NCBI GenBank assembly: GCA_022559985.1
Contig: JAFJTR010000067.1
Coordinates: 62,001 to 126,000 of the forward strand
Direction: 5' to 3'
Source: Parastagonospora avenae f. sp. tritici 18332-5
Lineage: Eukaryota > Ascomycota > Dothideomycetes > Pleosporales > Phaeosphaeriaceae
DNA: 64,000 bases
Shown here in pieces: positions 24,112-32,304 of the stretch. The number at the start of each line of letters is the position of its first letter. Within the stretch, counting starts at the first letter, position 1. The position numbers were made by a program, and so were the translations under genes. The notes under the pieces were generated by a model. The model searched no databases. It was not told the origin of the DNA and saw only the letters and a list, made by a program, of their open reading frames with translations.

Positions 24112-24125
24112 ATAATTAATTATTT
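24112..24125 (+). promoter_or_regulatory. AT-rich TATA-like element upstream of tRNA-Lys
   Basis: A run of only A and T (ATAATTAATTATTT) is centred about 35 bp before the tRNA 5' end. RNA polymerase III genes of some yeasts (all S. pombe tRNA genes, U6 genes) use an upstream TATA box at this distance. The internal A box of this tRNA gene is split by an insertion, so an external element could substitute. Function is inferred from position and composition. Confidence 0.45.
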
Positions 24126-24163
24126 GTCTTCCCATCATTAGTCAGCAACATTGCCTGGTTAGC

Positions 24164-24214
24164 GTATGTTCATCCGCCACCCCTCTCCAGTATCATGATC
24201 TAACAACCTTGCAG
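24164..24214 (+). other. 51-nt GT-AG intron-like insertion in the tRNA-Lys D stem
   Basis: Begins GTATGT and ends TTGCAG, with GATCTAAC placed so that CTAAC ends 10 nt before the 3' end. These are the ascomycete spliceosomal 5' splice site, branch site and 3' splice site. The boundaries are fixed by the need to rebuild the D stem GC+TC and coincide exactly with GT and AG. Length matches nearby mRNA introns of 51-53 nt. Confidence 0.75.
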
Positions 24215-24240
24215 TCAATCGGTAGAGCGTGAGACTCTTA

Positions 24241-24272
24241 TGTTTCACCTTCTCATAGAGGCGATTGATGTA
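24241..24272 (+). other. Canonical tRNA intron (32 nt) in the anticodon loop
   Basis: Inserted between positions 37 and 38, where eukaryotic tRNA introns lie and tRNA splicing endonuclease cuts. The intron contains TAGAGG, which can pair with the CTCT of the anticodon loop, as is usual in pre-tRNAs. Exact 3' end is ambiguous by a base because A38 and the intron both end in A. Confidence 0.75.
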
Positions 24273-24288
24273 ATCTCAAGGTTGCGGG

Positions 24289-24339
24289 GTAAGCATCTTC
24301 GCTCTGAATTGTCAATACTCTCAGCTAACTCCCCCTTTG
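24289..24339 (+). other. 51-nt intron-like insertion at the tRNA-Lys T stem/loop junction (GT...TG)
   Basis: Begins GTAAGC and contains CAGCTAAC with CTAAC ending 10 nt before the 3' end, the same spacing and total length as the D-stem insertion. The 3' end is CCCTTTG, so the terminal dinucleotide is TG and not AG. A one-base shift (24288-24338) gives the same mature RNA but loses the GT start. The final G supplies part of the B box. Confidence 0.65.
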
Positions 24340-24371
24340 TTCGACCCCCGCATCGGGCTTTATTCTCCTTC

Positions 24372-24380
24372 TTTTTTTTT
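24372..24380 (+). terminator. RNA polymerase III terminator (T9)
   Basis: Nine consecutive T residues 13 nt after the discriminator base of tRNA-Lys. It is the first run of four or more T after the tRNA start, which suits RNA polymerase III termination. Confidence 0.75.
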
Positions 24381-25302
24381 GTAATTTCTGGTGGCTTTGA
24401 CTGGGGCAGTAATGTGGGCCAGCTGCGATAGCCTTTCTTTTTGCGCTACACATATGTAGGAAAGTAGATGGTTCCGAGGCCAGTGATGCGTAGCCACAGG
24501 AAGAATTTCGTGAGATTGGCTTCCGGATCGATGAACCTTATCTTCGAACATGCCCGCGGATATCTTGGAGATGGCAGTGCAATGCTGCTTGTTAGCGTCG
24601 TTCCAATGCAAGATACCAAACTGGTTCGAAAGCCACTGGTTTAAGCTGTACAGTTGAATCTAAATTGTGCCTTGGGCGAATTCGTATAGAGTTTCGGATC
24701 TGGTTTCGACCACGAGCCATGGGTAGCCGTGCACCTATACTCAATCGCAGGTATACACAGGATATGCGTCTCACATAATACAGGGTGTGCTACGAGATCT
24801 CGGGATGTGGAGCAGCATAGTTCGGTGCTTCATTCTAGTTCCAGACCCATACATATTGTTTCGCCTATACTGCTTAGCTTCAGCTCAATCAGACACTCAA
24901 CATACGACAGGAGATGAATCGTGAATGTGATAAAGATTCAAGGATGCTCGCCTGCAGGCATTTGCATCTAGAAACGATGTACAGCAGAGTCGTTCCGCGG
25001 GGCGATGTCGCCCTCTGATATACTAAGTGGAGCGGGGCGTGCCGAAGCCGAAAAGGTTGAGAGGCTCACGACGGCCTATTCATGGTCCCTGGCTAGCTCC
25101 GGTCTAGTTCCAGACAAGACAAACAACGCGAGAGTCTACGCAAACAGAATAATGCAGACGAAAGGGGAATGGTATTTGGCATGTGAAATACTGCAAAGCT
25201 TCGGTACAGGGGGATATATCCAAAAGAAAACGTGCGGATCCTGTGATGTCCAGTTCTACTATTGTGCGCCACAAATGAAAGAGGTATAGGCTCCAGACGT
25301 GC
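24381..25302. other. Intergenic region after tRNA-Lys
   Basis: About 920 bp leading to the 3' end of the methyltransferase-like gene. A 94-codon plus-strand frame (25005-25289) has no recognisable features. Nothing else seen. Confidence 0.4.
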
Positions 25303-27241
25303 CTAGATGTCAAGATAGCTCTCACCAGGAGTCGCCTTGGGCTTTGTGGCACAAGCAATGGTAAGCACCATCTTTGTCTTGTGGCGCTCGCACTCCTCGC
25401 GAAGGTCTTTGCGAGACCAGAACCACTCCTCGCCTTGCCGCGCGTGCAGGAACTTAGCATGTAAGTCCTGGTAAAAGTGTCGGCCAAGAAGCGACATCAT
25501 CCTGCTTGCGTCCGCACTGTCTTGGGCCGTCATAGGAGGAATGGCAGCGCCAAACGTGTGTGATGGCTGTGGTGCAGGCCGCGCCATTGCTTTCGGCGAA
25601 TATGCTGGCAGTGCTATGCGTGCGCGACGAATGTTATCGAGACCCACAATCTCCATGGTGTCCAACACAGTGTCAGAGGCTTGCATGCTCAGGCCTTCCT
25701 CCTCTAGTCGAGTTGAGATGTGATCGTCCACCCAAGCTGACAGTTTCGGGCCTTCGCAGCTCATGTGACAGTCCAGTGTGAGAATGTCCAACTGGCCACC
25801 CGGCTTCAGCGTGCGCATGCAATCGAAGAAACATCGCGCCCACTCTTCATTGCGCAAGACGGTCGAGACGGTGCGCGAGATGACTGCATCGAAGTATCCG
25901 TCTGGAAAAGGAGTCGCTGAAGAGATTGAAGGGACATAAAGGGAGTGATGGTTCAAGGGAGCGGGGTAAGATGTTGGTGGACTCGCACTCTTCATCGAAG
26001 ACAAAGTATATACCGTTGCCGCCGGGTAACGAGTGGCGAGCATCCATCCATCAGCTAGGATAGTCAGAATTGAAATCATGTAAGCAGCGGCATTATTACG
26101 CACCTATAGAGCCGTGGAGATGGAGTATTCGTCTCTGGTCTGCTGGGCGGCTGTTGCTAAGCAGTTCGTGTGCTGGCGATTGCAACTGTTTGTTCTGTGT
26201 AAGGCGTTGATACGCAGTCAGAGCCCAGAGTCGCTTCTCAAAGATGACCTCTTGATAGCTCTCGTCGTCCTCTATTCCTTCCCACTCTTCGCTCAGGCGC
26301 GTAGCAACGATGCGCGCTCCGGCGTTCTCCATCTTAGCCAACGCACGTGCAAATGGACCCTGGGTGCCTTGCGCGGCTTTTGTAGCATGATCGCTCTGCC
26401 TACTCCCTGTTCGGGATCCTCGCTCAACAGGCTCGAGCAAAACATTGCTGCCAAAGGGAGAGTCCTCATAGCTTGCTTCAGAAATGGCACTGTCGTATTG
26501 AGATGCGTTTGAGAAGACACTCCTGTTAGATACTGTAGTGCGATCGGAAGAGCCATGTGAGTATGTTGAGTACTGCGACTTTCTCCCAACGATATCTGTA
26601 AGACGAGTCAGTACGGGCACGGACAATGCTGATCACTGTTGATCGCTTTCAAATCGGGACGTCAAAGTCCCAATCGAGATTCTGACAGCATGGCTGCCAC
26701 GTTGCAGATCGGAGTAAGTAATTTCTTGTTGCGTTACGTACGTACCGGGTCGACTGTGTAGGCCTGGAGATGTTGATGGTAGTGGTGGTGGTGGAAGTGC
26801 CCCAGTAGGAGGACGTGAAGGCAATGCCCTCAGTGGTGGAGACGGAAAGTAATCGGGAGAGACGGCATGAATATTGCTCACAGACTGATCCGACGGCTGT
26901 CTGTATAGATTTTGCTGTGGTGGCCGCGGCAAGGGCGCAGTGGGAGGACATGGAGCAATGTCATGATCCTGCTCTTCTGCAGGAGGCGGTGACTTCTTGA
27001 GCGAGGGCAGGCTCTGAATTTCCTGAATGCCTTTTGACTTCTTTCCGAAGAAGCTGCTGAAGCCGCTCTTCTCTCCTGCTCTTGACTTGTTGGAAGTTGT
27101 TCTCGCGCTGTGTATGCTTCCGGACGAGTGTGAAGTTGCCGAGGATGTTCGTTTTGCGACTTCCTGCTCTTTTGCTACTCTCGCCTTCCTTGCGCCTACC
27201 GTCTCCGCATGCAGTGGAGGGACATCAAAGGTTGGAAACAT
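25303..27241 (-). CDS. SAM-dependent methyltransferase-like protein with long disordered N-terminus
   Basis: Exons 27241-26746, 26595-26104 and 26054-25303 give 579 aa. Residues 1 to about 260 are Ser/Pro-rich and probably disordered, with a polybasic GEKSGFSSFFGKKSKG and a Pro-rich run PPTGALPPPPLPST. The C-terminal half resembles a methyltransferase fold: RRILHLHGSIADGWMLATRY in the motif I place, though without a clear GxGxG, then FPDGYFDAVISRTVSTVLRN (motif II/III), CMRTLKPGGQLDILTLDC (motif IV, KPGG) and a C-terminal helical part with GRHFYQDLHAKFLH. The weak glycine motif leaves catalytic activity open. The first exon is separated from exon 2 by a 150-nt intron. Substrate is unknown. 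Confidence 0.75.
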
Positions 27242-28655
27242 GTCGACATGTCAAAGTGGGCCAATCTACCAGTTCTCGCGTCGGGGGACATTCAATGCCA
27301 ACATATTCACTGACGGAGATTCGAATTGATGCCCAGCAACGCTCATCCCAGTCGACGCCGGAAAATGACTCTCCATCTTGACTACTGCCGCCTAATGTCG
27401 AAACGGGAACCGTCTCGATTTCGCGGTAGACACATGTGGTTCGACTGGGAGCGCGGACTCCTCCGAGATGGCGCCGGTGGAAGCGACCTTCAGGAGCTTG
27501 GACATTTCTGCCCCAATTATTTTCCTCTTCATGCATTCGGTCAGATAGAGATCGACGATAGTGACCTTCGAAGATTCCACTGTTCCACAGTGACCCACCA
27601 GCTCACTTGAAGATCTACGCACAGCCAGGCACGTCCCAATTCATAGGCCTGTCTTGCCACTGCAACCATCAACAACGCAGATAGACCGCTCGTGTGACCC
27701 GTCGGAGGCGTTCTCATAGAGGAAACACTAGCGACGCAACGACGCCTACTCCTCAGACGCCTGAATCCCGCCTCTCTTGAAGGGAAAAAGGGTCCGGCGA
27801 CCAGTCCGCTCTCCCGGGCCAGTAAGCACACGAGAAGTCGTCGGAACATGTAGGGCTGCTTGGTATGACCCGACAGTCTGGGGTAGAACATTTGCTTTAT
27901 CCACTTTGAGTTACTCCACCGACGCGCGAACCCTGTGGGGAATTGTCTGATTGGCGTTCGCGTTGGAATTTTAGTACCAAGGACCTACCTGTCTGGTAAT
28001 CTGGGGGCAAGTTTCATCAAGGGACTGTCTCCGATCCTGCGACTCTTTTCTTGTTTGACAGCTGCCATGGTTCATTCATCAAACCTCGCATGTGAGCATT
28101 GAGGTCAAATGGACATAGGCAGAGTAAGCTGTCTGTCCAGCCGTCTGCAGTTGTACCTGACTTGCCTAGTGGGGTCTCCAAGGACGCTGGTGGCTGCGCG
28201 AACCACGGTAGGCCTTCTTAAGCGGGAGGTTGGCCGGGCTCAACAACACCCTGGATCGAGTCCTTCGAAGGTGGCATGTGCAATCGCCCGCATCGCGCCG
28301 AGAGATGCCCAGAGGGCGATGAGACAAAGCGTAGTTTCTTGCTACAGTATCTAGTCGACCTTCCAATCTGGAGCATGTGCCGTACACGCATTGTCGATGC
28401 CAGACTAGCCTCACACTGTGGGGCATGGCCGACCAGTGCACTTTGCCGAATAAAGACGTGTTGACGAAAACATTTCCACGACTCATGTCCCGCGGGCACT
28501 AAGAAATTGGCCCCTTTCCTTACACAGATCATTGAGAGTCCTCCATCTTTTAGACAAGTAGCTTTCCACATGAATGCTCGTCTGGGGTCGTAGCGTTCAC
28601 GTCAATCTTTCCTCAAACTCGTACTGCGCTTCATTTTCGCAGGCAGTCCGCAAAC
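27242..28655. other. Intergenic region, divergent methyltransferase-like / azgA promoters
   Basis: About 1.4 kb between two divergent start codons. Several short overlapping frames on both strands show no family resemblance. No RNA gene or repeat seen. Confidence 0.4.
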
Positions 28656-30531
28656 ATGGGCTTCATCGATCGAAATAAGGCGGCCCTCAATGACAGAGTG
28701 GCGCGCTCGGTCGTTGGAAAATACTTCCATCTCGATGGATCTGGTCATGTATGTCTACGTTTTGTTCTTCGCAACGCAAGCTAATGAACAAAGCCCAACG
28801 AGATTCCCAATGCGAGGTTCTCCACTGAACTCAGAGCTGGTCTTACGACGTTCTTTACCATGGCCTACATCATCGCTGTGAACGTAAGTTATCGACATAT
28901 TTTCAAAAAACAGTGGCTGATATATGCTCTCAGTCCTCCGTTCTTACCGACTCAGGAGCTACATGCGTCTGCAATGACCCAATCGACCCGACCTGCATGA
29001 AAGATGAGGCCTACTCTCTTTGCCTCGTCGAGGTCAATCGTGACTTTATCACTGCAACCGCTGCCATTGCAGCTCTCGGATCCTTCCTCATGGGTATCAG
29101 TGCGAATTTGCCTGTTGCTGTCGCTCCTGCCATGGGCTTAAATGCTTATCTGGCTTATCAAATGGTTGGATTCCATGGAACTGGCCCGATCGACTACCGT
29201 GTGGCCATGACAGCTGTGTTCGTTGAAGGTTTCATCTTCGTCGCTCTTTCTCTCCTCGGTATTCGACAATGGCTTGCCCGCATCATCCCAGCTTCTATCA
29301 AAGTAGCTTGTGGGGCCGGTATTGGTCTCTTCCTTACCTTGATCGGTCTTTCATACAGTGCTGGTTTGGGTGCGATCACTGGAGCGAAAGCCACGCCGCT
29401 TGAGCTTGGAGGTTGCCCGCCAGAATTCCTGGACCCAGACACCGGCGCGTGTACCGGACACAAGGCGACCAACCCTACAATGTGGCTTGGCTTCCTCGTT
29501 GGTGGTGTCCTCACCGCCCTGTTGATGACCTACAAAGTTCGTGGTTCGATGATTGTCGGTATCGCGCTTGTGTCGATCTGCTCATGGCCCCGCGATACTT
29601 CCATTACTTTCTTTCCACGCACTGTCGTTGGAGATTCCCGCTTCGAGTTCTTCAAGAATGTGGTCGCTTTCCACCCCATCAAGAATACTCTCCTTGCGCA
29701 AGACTGGGATCTCAGCAACGTGGGCGGTCAGTTCGTCCTTGCCGTCTTCACTATGCTCTACGTTGATATCTTGGATGCTACTGGTACTCTCTACTCCATG
29801 GCTCGCTTCTCTGGAGTTGTCGACCCTGCAACGGGTGACTTCCCCAAGAGCACTATCGCTTACAGCGCTGATGCGATTTCTATTTCCATTGGCTCACTGT
29901 TTGGCTCTTCGCCAGTGACTGCATTCGTCGAGTCAGGTGTAAGTAATCAACTACTATATCAATGTGACAATTGCTAATGACCATACAGGCTGGTATTCAA
30001 GAAGGTGGACGCACAGGTCTCACAGCGATCACCACCGGTGTGCTGTTTTTCATCTCACTCTTCTTCGCACCCATATTCGCATCTATCCCACCATGGGCAA
30101 CGGGTGGTGCGCTTATCCTCGTCGGTTGCATGATGATGCGCGGAGTCCTCGCCATCAACTGGAACTATCCTGGCGATAGCATCCCGGCCTTTGTGACGCT
30201 CATGTTCATGCCATTTTCGTACTCCATTGCATACGGATTGATCGCCGGTATCATGACCTATGCTATCATCAACACCACTACATGGGCTCTTGCCACCATC
30301 TCGCGTGGCAAGCTCTTGCCCCCTGATTATGACAACAAGGAGTACTGGAGCTGTGAGTATTGTTCATATATACTGTTACGAACGCATGCTAATATTTCGC
30401 TAGTCAACTCTGATTCTGCTCGTGCGCAACCATGGTTCATCCGTCTCGCCAAGGGTGACAAGCAGTTCTGGAAGCCCCCGAACACTGACCAATTTGAGCT
30501 TGAGTCAACCGAGCATCGCCCCAAGGCTTGA
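28656..30531 (+). CDS. azgA: AzgA-type adenine/guanine/hypoxanthine permease
   Basis: Proton symporter for purine bases at the plasma membrane (AzgA-like family of the nucleobase-transporter fold). Exons 28656-28748, 28803-28883, 28934-29938, 29989-30352 and 30404-30531 give 556 aa. Diagnostic sequence: TELRAGLTTFFTMAYIIAVN, an extracellular Cys-containing loop SGATCVCNDPIDPTC, PVAVAPAMGLNAYLAYQMVG, ASIKVACGAGIGLFLTLIGL, LYVDILDATGTLYSMARFSG and GSSPVTAFVESGAGIQEGGR followed by TGLTAITTG. The C-terminal tail (FNSDSARAQPWFIRLAKG) is polar and cytosolic. Length and topology (about 14 helices) match the family. Introns all restore conserved sequence. A second, unrelated purine permease lies 14 kb downstream. 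Confidence 0.93.
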
Positions 30532-30921
30532 GTGCATCGGCCATTATCTATCATCTCTATACGTTACTATATATCCTGTTTGCCCGCTTAACATACGTAT
30601 TTTACTGCATAAATAATAATAAAACAACACACTGCCATGTTGACATGGCCAACACAACACATGCGTTGTCGAGTCACCTCTTGCTACCGACTTGTTGTTA
30701 GATTAAAAATGTTCTTAATAATGTTGATTATTGAAGTGATTGATTGTCCTCGTCTTGTCTGATCTATGAACAGGTGGCTTTTATCCCCCGCCCTTGTGCG
30801 ACCAGCCGCGCGGTCCATTCCATGCAGTTCCATTCCAGCTGAGCCTGTGATGCGGCCAGCCTTGCTCATATCTGACACTTGTACTACTTGCAAAACGAGC
30901 AAATACCATTACCACCATCCA
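30532..30921. other. Intergenic region between convergent genes
   Basis: About 390 bp of 3' flanks, AT-rich in the middle, with one direct repeat copy at 30888-30904. No gene seen. Confidence 0.4.
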
Positions 30922-30942
30922 TCATTTGCAAAACGAGCAAAT
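30888..30942. repeat. Direct repeat of 17 nt, 38-nt period, at the 3' end of a gene
   Basis: TTGCAAAACGAGCAAAT occurs at 30888-30904 and 30926-30942. The second copy covers the last codons of the minus-strand membrane-protein gene (CSFCK). The first lies just beyond the stop, so the gene end appears partly duplicated. Confidence 0.7.
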
Positions 30943-31775
30943 CCCATACCCCCAAACACCCGCCTGCAACACGCCACTAAGTATACAAATAGCCCCAATC
31001 ACATTCTCACCCTGAACTCCGTGTGCTTCCGCGACGAACCTAAATCCTATTCCCACCAGCCCAATCGTGAACAATCCATCCATGCCCGCGTTCACACACC
31101 GATTGATCCCCCTCCCAGCAATGAAGCTACAAAGCATCTCAGTAATGTTGTACGTGAGCGCAGAAGGACACTACATCGTCAGCATTAAGCACTTGTTCTC
31201 ATGTGCAGTGCGACGGGAATACGTACGATCATGTAAACCCAGAGCGTGAGGAAATCGTATGAATCGTTGGAGCAGTATAGATCGCTGAAGCAATATGAAC
31301 CGCTGAAACCATGTGAATCGTCAAAGCGGTGGTAGACTAGGGCTATAGCTGTGGAGTTGAAGCATAAGCTCATAAATCGCAACAAAAGTCTCGTCTTATG
31401 CCACTGATATCGCCCTTCTTTCTTCTCCTTCTTCACCACTGCTTCTACATCTACACCCACGCGTTCTTCAACGGGGGCTTTCGCAACCCCCCACGCGCTC
31501 TCCTGCGGCTCGTAGAACGACGTCGGGAAATGAGGTAGAAGACGCTGGAGAGCAATGATATGCCTCTCGCCTGGCGCAGTGAGCATCGACACAGGTCTCT
31601 GCAGCGACCGCGGTGGAATGGGCGGGGGTGTATGGGTCTCATGAACCGATGGCGGACAATGAGGCGTTGCTGGACGAGCTGGAGATGCGGGTAATTGTTT
31701 GATCGTGGTGAGGGCATGGTAAATGAAGTCTTGCTCAGCGATGGGTATCGGGGGGAGAGAATTTGGCTTTGACAT
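30922..31775 (-). CDS. Small fungal membrane protein, about four helices, unknown function
   Basis: Exons 31775-31227 and 31170-30922 give 265 aa. Residues 1 to about 130 are Pro/Ser-rich and basic, likely cytosolic (SLPPIPIAEQDFIYHALTTI, PPPIPPRSLQRP). Hydrophobic segments follow: TRLLLRFMSLCFNSTAIALV, FLTLWVYMICPSALTYNITE, MDGLFTIGLVGIGFRFVA and VIGAICILSGVLQAGVWGYG. A CPS block at the start of exon 2 and the four-helix layout suit fungal MARVEL-like membrane proteins, but I cannot name a family. The loop after helix 1 contains a four-fold 6-residue repeat. The intron has GTACGT, GCTGAC and TGTAG. An alternative upstream ATG at 31853 would add 26 residues; I prefer 31775. Confidence 0.65.
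31261..31332. repeat. Four imperfect 18-bp tandem units inside a membrane-protein gene
   Basis: Units at 31261-31278, 31279-31296, 31297-31314 and 31315-31332 share the pattern GAATCGxTGAAGCAxTAT. They encode successive six-residue units (HRFDDS, HGFSGS, YCFSDL, YCSNDS) in the loop after helix 1. The length multiple of three keeps the frame. Confidence 0.7.
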
Positions 31776-32304
31776 GATAGCGCGAAGATCTGAATGGGGG
31801 AAGATGGTGACGGGGGTGATGAGATGCTGCCAAACAAAAGACATGCTGCGCAAACCTGCGGGCGAAGAGAATGTGGTGCTAATCGGGGCGCTTTGACAAG
31901 CTCGGGGTACTGATTATGCACGTCTCCGTGTGATCGAGACGTGATAGTGTGATTGTGCCATGGTGTGCGACTGCAGCTACAAATTTTAGCAGAAGGGAGC
32001 CTGACAGATGGAGTAGTGGGACGAGAGTTCGACATGGAGAGCTTAGCTTAACAAACGTGGTATGGATTGGACAATTCAAAAAGAGGATTGTAGCCGCACA
32101 GCTAGATACCTGACACTCTCAACTCGACACACGGTGATACACGTGCAAGGGATTTCAAGAATCAGTACCCGCAGCCGTAGAGACAGAGGACGGGAAGTGT
32201 AGAATGAAGGAACGAGATACTTTGATATCATAACACTACATATTTACAAAAGGCTTTACTAAACGACTATGTTCAAACAACGTCGACGCACTCCGGGCGC
32301 GCAT
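31776..32304. other. Intergenic region between membrane-protein gene and FOX2 3' end
   Basis: About 530 bp; promoter side for the gene at 30922-31775 and 3' flank of FOX2. A long frame overlaps the coding part in another frame and is rejected. Confidence 0.4.

Larger units (their letters stand above)
24153..24359 (+). tRNA. tRNA-Lys (anticodon CUU) interrupted by three intron-like insertions
   Basis: Removing 24164-24214, 24241-24272 and 24289-24339 leaves a 73-nt tRNA. Its acceptor stem is GCCTGGT/ATCGGGC (two G-T pairs), D stem GCTC/GAGC, anticodon stem TGAGA/TCTCA, anticodon loop CTCTTAA with CTT at 24237-24239, variable AGGTT, T stem GCGGG/CCCGC, T loop TTCGACC and discriminator T. All stems pair fully, which argues against a random pseudogene. 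The middle insertion is at the normal eukaryotic site after position 37. The other two break the D stem after position 11 and the T stem/loop junction, and resemble spliceosomal introns. No run of four T occurs before the T9 terminator at 24372. The B box (GTTCGACCCCC) is nearly intact; the A box is split. Confidence 0.85.

Noticed and set aside
24153..24359. Reading the split tRNA simply as a dead tRNA pseudogene
   Set aside because: Decay would also hit the stems; all 73 retained bases form a complete tRNA-Lys and the insertion edges coincide with intron signals. It stays possible and is listed under tests.
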